Assembly: GCA_026545225.1 (NCBI GenBank)
Contig: CM048845.1
Location: 77,767,533 to 77,831,532, forward strand
Reading direction: 5' to 3'
DNA from: Cornus controversa
Taxonomy: Eukaryota > Streptophyta > Magnoliopsida > Cornales > Cornaceae
DNA: 64,000 nucleotides
This document shows, one piece after another, positions 1 through 12,390 of this stretch (its first letter is position 1; each line of letters begins with the position of its first letter). A model generated the notes under the pieces. The model saw nothing but the letters and a program-made list of their open reading frames with translations. It made no database searches and was not told where the DNA came from. The position numbers were made by a program, and so were the translations under genes.

Positions 1-756
1 TAGAGATTTTTTATATCTCATGTTCCATTTTCTCGGACAGAAATAGTTTAGTTTATAGAGAGACATTACTTTATATATTTATAGACACTACAGATTTTGC
101 CGATTCATAAGCAAATATTTTGCCAAAACAAATTAGCATATGCAAGAGGCAACTCCCTAATTTCCATATTTTTTTGCTTTATACATCATTTTAGCACTTC
201 AAAAATTTATAGTAGCTAGTGTTTGGTCAAATGGCTGGCATAATCGAAGATAGAAAACAAAATGACACATCTAAGAGTTCCATGAAAATAAATTATTAAC
301 AGAATGGTTAAAATTAGGACATCACAAATGGTAGCATACTGTCATAAGATTAATTGTTGGATTAACAAAATGCCATTATTTCCCACAACAATAACAAAAT
401 TGAAAAAAAAAAGAAAAAGAGGGAGAATTTCAGTTTCTTACCATCATGGGTGGTGATTACTAGATTTTTTATTCTTGTGGATTTATTATACCAACAAAAA
501 GAATTTAGTGTTACTTTCCACTTTTCTGATTATGAAAAAGTCATGGAGAATTCATACCATTCATATATGTCATCAACTTGAAGAAGACCTCACATGAAGT
601 GAAGAAGGTAAAAAACTTAGTGAAAATGGTAGTTATGGTATTATAAAATGAGAGATGATAAATTAATGAGTTTAGGAACATTTTTGTCATTTTAATTAAA
701 AGAAAAAATAAAGTGGAGTGCAATCGTAGAAAAGAGGAGTACAGATATCGCCTTCC
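1..756. other. AT-rich intergenic, nothing recognised
   Basis: No coding frame, RNA gene or repeat boundary could be supported here. Short A- and T-runs only. Confidence 0.5.
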
Positions 757-1267
757 TAAATATAAATTTTCATTTATGTATCTGTTGAATAATACAATTA
801 TAGAATATTAAAATATTTATAGTTTCTATACTAAAGTTATAGAAGTTAGAAATTGAAGCTATTTGAATATTAAAAAGAAATATTATATTATATATGATAT
901 TAATCCTCTCTTGTCATTATAGTTATATTTTTTTTTACATACTTTGACATGCTTTTAATGTCAATTTTTTAAGAAAAATGAGGTTGGAAAGTTTGATGTA
1001 TGTGCATAATGTTGTTTCTAAGATTGTCACATGTTTGTTTATAAATACAGAGTATGTGATGTGTTGCTTAAGTGTTCGAAACGTATCAACCAAGTGTTCA
1101 AGAAGTGTTCATCAAGTGTCCGAAATAATAAAACAAAATTTTTTAAATTATGAACACGGCCATGAAGTGTCGGAGATGTGTCCATGAGTGTCCATGAAGT
1201 ACTGTCGGTGCTCGATACGATGTCAATTACAGACACAACACTTCATAAAAGTGTGTGTGCTTCTTAG
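757..1267. mobile_element. GACACGG-family TIR element, copy A (left-truncated)
   Basis: The interior and right end follow the same order of sequence as the complete copy at 25075-25689, including the AAGTGTCCG-rich right arm and the terminal TGTGCTTCTTAG. The GACACGG-rich left terminus is missing, so this copy is truncated on the left; the left limit is approximate. No coding capacity. The superfamily is not assigned. Confidence 0.6.
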
Positions 1268-1419
1268 ATTATAAACCATATATGTCATAGAAAATATCAA
1301 TAAGTTGAGTTTATGTGATAAATGATCCAATATAATACAACCCTGAGTAACGTAAACCATGATGTGATATATATTTACCAAAATATAATGTACAGTTTTA
1401 ATTTGAATGCAATTCTTTC

Positions 1420-1958
1420 TTAGGAAGCACGGACACGGACACGGACACGGGACATGGGTACGACATGACACGGGAAATTTTTAAAAAATAGGACACGGAC
1501 ACGGACACGGTGAGAATACGGCTATAAAATAATAATATAATATATTAATATATATTAATTATTCAATAAAAAAATACTACATTACAGAAATACTCAATTC
1601 ATCATCAAACAATTAAGAACCAAACAAACTTATAAACAAAAATAGACAAATAGATTAAAATGAATTAAAGAACCAAACTTATTTAGTCTTCTACATATAT
1701 TTAGCTTAGATTTTAATCATAACTTAGTATCATATAATTTTCATTCGAAATATTTGAATATACATTACTACTATGAAGTGTTCAAGAAGTTTCCGAGAAG
1801 TGTCCAAGGAGTGTCCGAAAAGTGTCCTAAAAAGAAAAATGTCAGGACACTTCTTCGAAGTGTCCGACACGTGTCCGAAGAGTGTCCGAGTGTCCAACAC
1901 GGTATTCGAGTGTCTGACACGGGTATGACACCCTCAGTGGAGTGTCCGTGCTTTTTAG
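1420..1958. mobile_element. GACACGG-family TIR element, copy B
   Basis: The left end reads TAGGAAGCACGGACACGG and the right end CGTGCTTTTTAG, which are inverted relative to each other. The left terminus carries repeated GACACGG, the right terminus repeated AAGTGTCCG. It lies about 150 bp from copy A in the same orientation. Short open frames inside come from the repeated motif and are not genes. Confidence 0.65.
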
Positions 1959-2835
1959 ATTCTTTCATGGTGCACTTTGTACACCATTATTTTAGGTTCT
2001 AATTATGATGTATATAGAGATATATAGACTAGAGACTGAGCAGGAGACCTAGAGAGCAGGAAGAGGTTAGAAGATATTTAAGTAAGGGTGTGTACGGAAT
2101 ATTATAAATATATGTTATGCGTCTTTTAAATCCCGTCAAATTCTAACTTTTTGATTGGATTTGAAACAGGTAAAAATTGTGAAATCCCATGATCAATTCT
2201 AAATCCCATTTTTAATATGGTGGTTCTAAACAACACAAATTCTAAAGAATTTCGTTTTCAAATCCAAATTCCTTGATTCCAAACATAGTGAAGGAATTGG
2301 TCTCAAATCCCTTTATAAGAGTTAATGTCAAAGAGATAACCAAACAATGATTAAAAAAAGAGAAAAAAAGGCCAGAAAATACAAATAAAAAAAGAGAAGA
2401 AAATTAGATATTTGATTCTTAATAAAAAGAAAAAAATAAAGTAAGAAAAAACAAAAAGAGAGGAACGAAGAAGAAAAAATAATACTAGAAACATTGTGAT
2501 ATTATATAGTATATTATAGAATAAGTTAATAAATTTATAGCATAATATATATTATATTTTGTCAAATTGGATTAATCATAATTCATATCTTATTTGTTTA
2601 ATTAATAAATTAACGAATTATTGTAATTAACTATTAATTGAATAGAGTTATGGGATCGTATTGAAATTAAAATATGATCCATTGATGAGTTTACCTATGC
2701 CTATACACGCCACATTAAGCTGACTATAATTAGTGTGAGAGGAGAAAAAGGAATAGTGCAGGATAAGAGACAGAAAGGATAGGAGAGAGGAGAGAGAAAA
2801 AAAATACATTGATTTTTGACAGATTATTGATTTTA
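1959..2835. other. Intergenic, no gene
   Basis: AT-rich. At about 2130-2320 there is a stretch of AAATCC/GGATTT-type motifs (degenerate inverted copies) like the remnant of a small TIR element, but no firm ends were found. Confidence 0.4.
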
Positions 2836-4481
2836 GGGTCAATATCACTGACACCCCCTGAGGTTGATGTATTGTCACTCGGCTACAATTTTGTGTAATT
2901 TCGTCACCAACACCTCCGGTCAGAATTTTTAATTTTTTAATAAGTGAAATGTCATGATTGCCCCTGATTATTTAAATGGATTTTAATACAAAAATATCAG
3001 AATTGAAGAATAACAAAACTACCCCACGTGATTGCCACTGTTTTTTCTCTCTCATCTCCTCCTCCAACCACTGCCACCAATAACAACTACCATCTCCTCC
3101 TCCAGCTCCAACCATTGCCACCAATACTAACCACCATCTCCTCCTCCAACCACTGCCACCAACAACAACCACCATACCCTCCTCCAGTTCCAACCATTGC
3201 CACCAACGATAACCACGTACCATCTCCTCCTCCAACCACTGCCACCAATAACAACCACCACTACCAACCACAGCCACTATCCCTAATCACAATATTTGCC
3301 CATTTTCCCCCACTAACTACTCTCTTTCTCATCTCCCATCACTTCATTCTCTCTTTGTACCCTATCATCTTCTACATTTTCTGCAATGAGAAACACACCA
3401 TTCTCTATGTACCCTCTCATTATCTCTTTGTACCCTATTATGTGGCCAAGCAAACTAAATGATCACATTACAAAGAATAATCAAATCTTCAAACCCTTGA
3501 CACCATTCCCATTCTATTCAACCTCCACTACTCATTCTTTATCTACCTCCAACGTCGACAACCATTACTTTTCCACCGTCGAATCCGAAGACCAGCTCTT
3601 CAAATCCTACACTAACACTCCCCAATCAAACCCTCGCATTAATTCTTTGGAAAACCATCGGATGACTGTCTGGATCGTGGAGGGCTCTACCGATGAGGAA
3701 TGTCACCTATTTGGAGGTGATGAAGTGGTTTTGTTACAAAGGTATCTTGAAGATCAATTGCTCCTTGTTGTTAGATCTATATATGATTGTGGTGATGAAT
3801 TAGATGATAAAGAGGATGGTCTTGAATTTTTTGGGGTGTGTGTGTGTGTGTATACGTTTGTATGTGTATACAGAGAAATTGATGGGTTAGATTGTTAGGA
3901 GTAAAAGATGGGATTTGGTGACTGTGGTTGGGATTGTGGTGGTGGTGACTGTGGTTATGGTGCCGGGTGTGGGGTTGGGATGGTTGGGGTGGTGGTGGCG
4001 TCGCTGGTTTGGGTGGTGGGTTTTATGTTACCGGTGTGAGTTGGGATTATGGTGGTGGTGGCGGTACCGCCATGTGTGGGGTTAAAATGGTTGGAGTGGT
4101 GGGTTTTACATTGTCTGTGTGGGTTGGGATTGTGGTGGCGGCGGCGGCGCCACCAGGTGTGGGGTTGGGGTGGCGGCGGCACCGCTGGTTTGGGTGGTGG
4201 GTTTTACGTTGTCGGTGTAGGTTGGGATTGTGGTGGAGATGACTGTGGTTGTGGTGGCACCGCCAGGTGTGGGGTTGGGTAAATTTAGTATTCAAAATAA
4301 TTATGTCAGAAGTCAATAGGTAGCATAGTCTTTTTACCATCAAAAAGTGGTCTGACATGACGTACTTTTGACAGGAAGAAGTGTATGTGATATACGACAC
4401 AAATTACAGGGGGCGTTAGTGACAAAATTGTAGTCGCGTGACAATACTTCAAACCTCGGAGGGTGTCAATGAAATTTACCT
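2836..4481. mobile_element. Mutator-like non-autonomous element, 1646 bp, perfect 9-bp TSD
   Basis: The flanks TTGATTTTA at 2827-2835 and 4482-4490 are identical 9-bp direct repeats, the duplication length typical of Mutator-like elements. The ends are long imperfect inverted repeats of about 90 bp; both arms contain the sense CACCCCCTGAGGTT-type motif followed by ACAATTTTGT. No transposase is present. The interior holds a CCACC/CTCCTCC minisatellite (about 3049-3290), a coding-like stretch (3386-3898) and a GGTGGTGGGTTTT minisatellite (about 3900-4280). The Mutator assignment rests on TSD length and TIR length only. Confidence 0.75.
3386..3898 (+). pseudogene. Possible captured gene fragment inside the 2836-4481 element
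   Basis: A 170-codon open frame sits between the two minisatellites of a non-autonomous transposon. Its middle (about residues 45-145) has balanced, protein-like composition, for example SLENHRMTVWIVEGSTDEE and acidic DDKEDGLEFF, unlike the low-complexity flanks. The C-terminus runs into a TG microsatellite and is not a natural end. I do not recognise the family. It could be a transduplicated exon, as in Pack-MULEs, or a chance frame in GC-richer DNA. Expression is not expected. Confidence 0.25.
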
Positions 4482-4541
4482 TTGATTTTAAAGAATAAAA
4501 TTGTCTTTCCGGTATTTAATCATTCGAACATTAGACTCTTT

Positions 4542-4696
4542 GGTAAACTATAAATAAACCCCTCAACTTCAACAATATCATAGATTACCTCCATTAACTT
4601 TTATTTTTGCACATAACTTTCTTAAAATTTAGGAAATGTAGCAAATCATCCCTGCAAAATTTTGAAAGTTGAGAGGGATTTTTTACAGTTTACCTT
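4542..4696. mobile_element. Small MITE-like inverted repeat, 155 bp
   Basis: The left end GGTAAACTATAAATAAACCC and the right end, read on the other strand, GGTAAACTGTAAAAAATCCC match closely over about 30 bp. No matching target duplication was found, so the element may be old or its ends slightly off. Confidence 0.55.
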
Positions 4697-5082
4697 ATTC
4701 ATTTATATTTAATTTCTTCATGAGTAAAATTAAGGGTAAATTCGACGCACCTTAATGACACTAACCAATGGGAGGTAAGTTACAATTTTATTTTTTAGAT
4801 AGTTGGAGAGGAAGTATTTGTAAGTTCTTGAAAGTAAAGAGAATATTTTGCAATTTATGCTAAAAGTAATGCGTACAAAGTTGTGGTTGCAGTGTACAGA
4901 AGAAGTGTCGTTGTAGTAAGAGTCATTGTTCATAGAAGAGTGAGAAAGAGAGACAGTCGTCCATGCAGATGAGGATAAGAGAAAGGCAATGATTACTGTA
5001 AGGGCTGACTGGGAAACAGAGCCCATGCACAGAAAAAGACTAAACCTCAAAAACAAATTTCCCCAAACACATACAGTACATA

Positions 5083-5108
5083 ACACACACACACACACAC
5101 ACACACAC
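5083..5108. repeat. (AC)13 microsatellite
   Basis: Uninterrupted AC dinucleotide run, followed by ATGCATGC and short TA and AC runs. Confidence 0.95.
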
Positions 5109-5489
5109 TAAGAGATAGATACATACATGCATGCATATATATATACAAACACACACACGCACACATCCATAGGCCATAGCTATCAAATTACTCTATATCT
5201 GGCAGAACTTTTTACTATACGAATCTTTGTCGATCCCACTCAGTAGTATCTCACATAGATACATTTTCTTTTACTTACCAAATCTTGGTCGATATTAGTA
5301 TATTACTGAGATTTGTCAGTCCAAAACAGATTGCCTCAGCACTATGGTATCTCTTGGAAGGCTTGTTTTTAGTGATAGTTTTGTTTGTACTTAGAAAGTG
5401 TTTAGATGGGTTAAACTTGCACAACCTTTTATGAATGGCTACTTTTTTCTTTTTTACCACTTAGCTAGCTCTTAGTGTAAGAGATCGAG

Positions 5490-5525
5490 GACACTGAATT
5501 CAGTGTCACAGAGGACACTGAATTC
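5490..5525. repeat. Perfect 18-bp palindrome plus repeated half-site
   Basis: GACACTGAATTCAGTGTC at 5490-5507 is its own reverse complement. GAGGACACTGAATTCA occurs at its left half and again at about 5511-5525. No function known. Confidence 0.8.
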
Positions 5526-6667
5526 ATGGTTGTAATTGGCTTGACATTCAAATAGAGGAGTTGAGTGTACTGGAGGAGAAGAGGAGGGGACCAAATTAAA
5601 GCACTCTCTGCTAACAACTACTTGAAATCATGCAGGCCTTTTTGTGGTCTTAGCTGGATCTGTGTCTCTAGTGGGGGCTCACAAATTTTGTAAACACACT
5701 GTCCATTTACTTTCAAGCACTTGAAAAAGGTAGTTGCACAAAAGGACGCATTTTTGGTGAAGAGTCCGTATCTTATCTTTCACGCGTGTGAGTGATCGTG
5801 GCCGTCTCGTACTCTATAGCACGGTAACTCACTAACTCTATCATATATTACCTATATGCACCTCACGCTTGCATGCTCAATCATTAAATCAACAATATAC
5901 AACCCCTCAACTGATCTAGAATCTAACAATTGGGGGGTGCAACCTTATGAGAGACCGCTATTATGATAACCTTATATTTGTAATGATGATTGATGAACGA
6001 AGTTATTTTAGTGTCTGTTGCTACCCTTTTCTGTGCACTGATCGAATCGTTTATTGCATAGAAGGATCATAATTCTTTCACTAAAATCTCCGCAACTAAA
6101 GATTACACAATAAGATATATTTGTAGAAATGTTGAAATTCATCGAAATAGGAGTAATAACCAAGTCACAACAGAACAACACTGAATCAGATGAAAACTCT
6201 TTATTGTTGAAAATTTGGTAACAGCTTTGTAGAGTATGGTCAAGTTAGATGCACACACTAACTTGTATGTAGGAGTCAACTCTAATGTAGAGTTGTACTG
6301 GGACCTCCTGCCTAGTTCCTGCTGAGTTCATTTTTATTTATTTATTTAATTTTTTTTAGGGGAGAGGTTGGTTGTTTAAGAATTACTAGGTGTTGTGAGG
6401 CAATTCATTTTTTTTTTTTTTTTGTCTTTTATGGTTTGATTCCACTCATTTTGCATCTTCCTTTCATGCCACCACTATATTAATTTCTCTAGTACAATCA
6501 CTTTTAACATGTTGATGAAGAATAGATGCTTTAAGAGGGTCCCCACGTGCTGTCGCATTTCAAAGTAAAGCTCAAAACTTGTCATTTTACAAAAAAATTC
6601 GTATTCATTGGATAAAAACATAATGGGAATGGTTCACATTGCTCAAACATGAACAAGATTGGAAAAA

Positions 6668-6674
<7 letters not shown>

Positions 6675-6718
<44 letters not shown>
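6675..6718. repeat. (TA)n microsatellite
   Basis: About 22 TA units after a poly-A run. Confidence 0.95.
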
Positions 6719-6721
<3 letters not shown>

Positions 6722-8065
6722 GTTGTGAGTATTCTTGTTAATATGTGTCATCTTCTTTGGATCCAATACATTTTTTAATTTTAATTATTAGAGTGACAAA
6801 AAAGTTTGAACATAGATTATGTAAAAACTCTTCTTCTTATTCATTGCCTATTGCCTTTGGTGTAGTACGTATTTAGGAAAAAGTATAAATACATAGACTT
6901 TTGGAGCCTAATTTACAATTTCATGGAGTCAGTAGTCATGAAATTTTGAAAAAATGAATTTGACTAAAATGCAGATGTAGACATGAAAAAACACTTTTCA
7001 TTTTAAGTTGATGCCTAAATAACCCTTTTAACTCTTTTGAAAAATGACCTAGCTCACCAGTGTATGCACAAAAAGTGGCACCTTTGTGTACAAATGTGTT
7101 AGTTACGTGCACAGAATTAGTACTTGGATGAAAATAATTTTTAAACTTTTTTCATAATTATGTTCATATGTATGACGGTCATACAAATATTATATTACTG
7201 TGAAACAAGATGTATAATTAAACAAAGTGATTTATGAAACAAAATTGATATCTTAAGGGCATACAAATGTTATATTAATATGTTAAATTGTGCAAACAAA
7301 ATTAAAAGTTGTTTCCGTCCGGATACAAATTATGTGCACTTAGGTCTGAGATTTTGTGCATCACTAGGTCATTTCCCAAAAGAGTAAAAAATGTAGTTTG
7401 GACATCATCAGATGAATAGCGTTTTTTTATATCTATATTAGTCAAATTCATTTTTTTTCAAAATTTTATGGCTTTGACGGCATGAAATTGTCGATGAGGC
7501 TCCAAAAGTGCATGCATTTGTAATTTCTCCTATTTTTTTTAAGGCTTTTGCATCTTTCTTAAACCAAATGGAATGAAATTTGGTCTTAGATCAATAGGCA
7601 TCTAAATCGTTTATCTTGTCTTTTTAGCAGTACATCGCATGTTGGTCACTAGTTTGGCTATATATGGTCATGTTCTAGGCAAATGTTTTGCTTAGATGGC
7701 TTTTTTTATCTTAATTGAACACATCTCATACAATAACATTGCCTGCAAATCAAACAAGGCTTCGTAACAGCTTTGTCTTGTAAGATTGAAACTTTCATGT
7801 GAGTGATAACTACAACTAAATCATGGAGTTAAATCGGACTCGGACTCAATCTAATCTTTGGCTTGTCCGATGCTGTTATCTTCAAGTTCTTGTTTGTTGT
7901 TTTGTTCTTTCTTGTATGCTCTGTTCTGAGGTGGTTTGATGCTGTACTTTTTTCTGGAATGGTTCTTTGTATAGCTTTACTGGCTGGCAAGTCTACATTG
8001 TGTATTTGTTCTATATACCTTTCCTATAACTAAACCTGTTTACAACCAGGGACATGTTTGATCCA

Positions 8066-8101
<36 letters not shown>

Positions 8102-9999
8102 TTCTATTATCAATATGGAAAATGATACTCATTTGGAGAGAGCTGATATTAGCACTCCACATTTGACCTTAGGCACTTCAAATTTTAATTCTAATAATTG
8201 AGATGACAAGTTTACCATTTGGTTAGATGGAAATTAATAGTGGGAAGTGAAGTGAAGTGAAGGAAAGGAAATTTAATTTTCTAGCATGCATTTGATTAGT
8301 ATGAAAAGTTTTCAAAAAAGTTGTGAGAATTATCATTTCATAGTTTGGATAGGATGAAAGTTACAAAAAAAAATATAATGGTTTACCTAAAAGCAATATA
8401 AGAATCTAAATAAATAATTTTGTAGGGCATTGAGAGAGATATAGACTACTATACTATTATTTTAAAAATATATGCCTAAAATTGTTTTGTTAATAGTAAG
8501 TTCAGATAACTTTTTCAAGATCGAAATCAAAATTTTCAGTGTTTTTTGTATGAAAAATTTATGAGAAAATTAGATGGTTATAAAAAATTACTTCCCCACC
8601 AAATTTTTCTTTACTGCTATGTAAACTTGTAAAATGTTACAATATTTTTCATTTCATTTCTTTTCATACTATTTCTATCTAAGCAAACGAAGTATATGAT
8701 TTATTTAAAAAGACATTACAAAAAGAAGGACAACCAGTTATTTCAATTATTTCTTTTCCTATTATATAATGTCACTATTAATGTATTTGAAAATTAAGCC
8801 ATTTTTGTTAAAATTTTATGCTTTGGACGCGCCGTGTGAGTTAGAAATTGATGGAAAGGACTTGGCTAACATTTTCCGGTCTAAAATTTCAGTTTTGCTT
8901 TCCGTCCTCCCTCGATGTGTGAGGCTAGATCTTTAGTTAATTAGCATTACTATTGTAGGAGCTAAAAAACTAGTTGAGAACATGTTAAAACTCTGATACG
9001 ATTAAAATTAGGGGTACATACGATCCAATTCGAACCAATTCTAGTGTAAATCAGAAACAAATTGGTCTCAACAGTTCCATGAAGCCTGATCATATGGATC
9101 ATTGTAACCGGGTCGAACCGAACCATGAGGGAATTGTTACATTCGGTTCCACGGTTCTCGTATTTTTGATAATTTTTGAATTTTTTTATATTTAGATTCT
9201 ACTTTTGCTATATTTGGGAGCACTCATTTGGTGCCTTAGATTTAGAATTGGAGAAAATTTAGTTAAATTTTTTAACTAAAATTCTTCAAATTCCAAATCC
9301 AAACTCAAAGCTGACATAGATGTACATGTTATGGGTCAATTTTTTATTTTTTATTTATTTTTTTGTAATTTAGTCCAAACATGTGTGACTTGTCTTGTGC
9401 TAAAGAGGAGAGAGGTTCAAGTCCTCTTCAAGGCACAATATTGAGTGTTTACTGAATGTACAATTCAACAAGAGAACTGATATTTTCGATATATATGCGA
9501 TGAATATAAATAGATCAACAACAATTTCTATTGACAAAGACTTTTTTTCCTTAAAACAAATAATGAGACGTTAATGACACTTTGGGAGATTTTAATTTTT
9601 CAAAACGAGGGCTTGAGTGAGAAAGGAGGCTTCTACCACAAGGGGTGGAAGATAATTTTTTGATGTCCGAGGGGTGAAAAATGACCCCAATAAAGCTTGA
9701 CTTGAGTAAGGGATTCAATCAAGAATAAATCGTGAATGGAACTTAAAATATTTTAATCTCCTATAGAACATGCCTCATCAATTATGTTTAGAGATAGAAA
9801 TTTTTAACACTGATTCAGAAATGTGGCAGAAGATAGAAGACTGGTTCTAGATGTCATAATTTAATTGTTTACTTTTGGAATTGGTAATCTACCGGTAATA
9901 TTCATTTTTCAAAATTAAAATAGGCAAAAAGTGGTTTGTGGTTTTGAAAAAATCATAAATGGATTTGGAATGTGGTCGTTAGGTTAATATATAACAACC

Positions 10000-10110
10000 A
10001 CTATTAAATTAAATCACTGATGAGCAAGAGATCAGTACTATTAAATTAAATCACTGATGAGCAAGAGATCAGTACTATTAAATTAAATCACTGATGAGCA
10101 AGAGATCAGT
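10000..10110. repeat. Three identical 37-bp tandem copies
   Basis: Units at 10000-10036, 10037-10073 and 10074-10110 are identical by eye, starting ACTATTAAATTAAATCACTG and ending GAGATCAGT. Zero divergence points to recent expansion or an assembly artefact. No coding frame runs through it. Confidence 0.95.
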
Positions 10111-10723
10111 ACTTTTATGAATAATATGTAAAAATATGTTTTTTGAAAAAGCTGATTAATGAAGAAATAAAACAAGAGGCATCAACACAACAACATAAAT
10201 GAAAGGAAAGGCTAAAGCAGAAGCAACATTAAAAGTCCAACAACCGTCTATGAGCAGGCACCATCATGTTCCCATGCCAAACAAGATTCTGCAGGTCCCA
10301 ATTACTCTAAATCTTTCTAATCAAATCACCATTCGTAAGCTTGATTGAGGCAACCCTATTCCTAATAGTACGTCTTCTTGATAATAGAAATAATTGCTTG
10401 AGGAGGAGATGCTTTATCACTGCAAGCCCTTTCATTCCTTTCGATCCAAATCAACAAGTAAAGATCTGAGAACATTCAGTTTTTTTTTTTTTTTTTTTTA
10501 AAATAGTTTTCTATTCTGAATTTTAGAAAATTGTACAAAAATTTATTTTGTTGACAATTTTTTAAAGCTTTTTAATGAAAGCTTAGTTTAAAAAGTTCTG
10601 TTTTCATAGAAGTGTTTTTTATAGTTATCTGAAAATATGGCATGTTTGGTTCAGTTCTCGATAAGTCAAAAAACAAAAAAGTCAGAAAGTAGAAAATTGA
10701 TTTTAAAATATAAAGAAAATAGT
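10111..10723. other. Intergenic with decayed repeat fragment
   Basis: No gene. At about 10500-10640 and again 11260-11400 there are GTTTTTAGAAAACTGTT-type motifs flanking the element at 10724-11124, suggesting it landed in an older repeat. Similar motifs recur at about 44900-45090 and 58550-58720. Confidence 0.4.
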
Positions 10724-11124
10724 AGGGGTGTTAGGTCCATTCTAGGATGAACCAAAACCAAAACGCTCCCAACATTTCCAGAAATATTAGATTCAAACTG
10801 AACCGTTAGAAATAGAGGAACCAAACAATAAATGATGGGTTTGATTTAGTTCGGTTCTATGGTTGTTGACATATATATATACCAAAATTTGAATATATGT
10901 ATACATGATTATCTTATGTATTGTGGTGTATGATAAGTTATATTCTCTACCAATAAAACTCAAACATTTTAATTATATATAATGTATATTAATTATCACT
11001 AACGGTTCGATTCGATTCTTTTCGATCTCAAACCAGAAACGAACCATTCTAGTACAAAACCAAACCAGCTTGTACTATTCATTTGGACCGGTTTACCTGT
11101 TCTAATGATCTTTTGTGCACCCCT
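10724..11124. mobile_element. AGGG-TG family TIR element, 401 bp
   Basis: Begins AGGGGTGTTAGGTCC and ends GTGCACCCCT, inverted. The termini carry repeated AACCAAAACC and CGGTTCGATTCG-type motifs. The 10-bp flanks AGAAAATAGT and AAAAAATAAT agree at 8 of 10 positions, a weakly supported target duplication in AT-rich DNA. No coding capacity. Confidence 0.6.
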
Positions 11125-12390
11125 AAAAAATAATTCTATGAAAACAAACCATTTTTTAAGTAAGTTGTTAGAAAACTGCAACCAAACAAATTTCTAGTTT
11201 TATGATTTTAAATTCTCTTTAACAGTCCCATCTAAAAATATATAGGGTCAGCTTGGTTTGTCAATCAAAAAATAATTTTTAAAAACTCTGAAAAAAGAAA
11301 ACTGTTTTCACATAATTATAAAAGATAGTTATCTGAAAACATGTTTTTTTTTATTTAACTGAGTTTTTAGAAAACTGTTCTTAGAAACTGTCAACCAAGG
11401 AGATTTTTGTACAGAAAAGATTTTGAGTTTATAGATGTTCGGTTATAAATTGAACAACCAAGTTGGCCAATTGATTGCGGGTGTGCTAGAATCGTAGTGT
11501 TGGCTTAATGTAAATAGCTTGGTCGAACACAAGTATCTCCTTTGAAAGTTTCATTGGATAAGGCGATCAGTTAGGGAGGGAGAATACAAAACTCCCTAGT
11601 AAGTTATTTCCTTGCCTCAATTAAGAGGACTTTTAACCTTGCACAAAAAATTGCGAGACTAAATCGTAGACGGAGGGAGATAGATGAAGGGAGATAGAAG
11701 GATGGAGAGATAGACTGAAGGACGAATTAGAGGAGGCCGAGAGTAAGGAAATTGAGGAAGAAGTAGATAGACTAAGAAGCAAAGCAATATTCTGAAAGAA
11801 TATTATAAGAGAGATAAATTGCACGTAATGCAATTGCTTTGTTATGATTTTTGAGAACCCTTAATACACAGAGTCCTGTTTATTTATTCATAGAAGAAAA
11901 GAGATACATCACTTGCATTTAATCCTAAATTACAAGATAATGCAGAAAATAAAATAATAAAAGGAAATAAATAAACTATATTCCTAATGCACCGTATCAA
12001 CCGCCTGTGATTGTAATGTATTAGCATAAGCCCTCCTTTGCAAGAGTTCCATTCCAATTCAACTTTATTCTCAATGAAGCCCTCCTTTGTTTAGAGTCCA
12101 TGTTCAGCCAAGTCTTTTGAATTACCCATATTCATAAGAGTCCTTGTGCAATACCAACTAATCCATGTATATACATAGATCACATTTATACTTGTATTTT
12201 GTATAACTAACTTAATTCACAACAGTAACTTGATTATTAGAGTCCTTATTCATAAAGAGTCCATTAGTAACTAGACTTAATCTAGAGTCAAAAGTGTAAA
12301 TAACTTTATCCCCATTTCATAGAGTCCAAGAAAACTCAGTCTTTCACTTTACACTAAATTAATTGGAGTACAAATCATCCTACACTCCTT
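11125..12390. other. Intergenic, no gene
   Basis: A purine-rich stretch at about 11650-11770 (GGAGAGATAGA motifs) gives a spurious Ser/Leu-rich frame. At 11990-12330 the motif AGAGTCC recurs several times in loosely spaced copies. No gene structure. Confidence 0.4.

Larger units (their letters stand above)
4697..9999. other. Long intergenic stretch with microsatellites
   Basis: No gene is visible. It holds an (AC)13 run at 5083-5108, an 18-bp palindrome at 5490-5507, a (TA)n run at 6675-6718, a (TA)n run at 8067-8098, and at about 9009-9180 a truncated element starting AGGGGTACATACG with GAACCGAACC-type motifs, related to those at 10724 and 57029. The remainder is AT-rich low-information DNA. 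Confidence 0.5.

Noticed and set aside
2972..3277. Gly/Trp-rich minus-strand frame
   Set aside because: It is a translation of the CCACC/CTCCTCC minisatellite and has no independent support.
3967..4400. Gly-rich plus and Pro/His-rich minus frames
   Set aside because: Both translate the GGTGGTGGG minisatellite inside the transposon.
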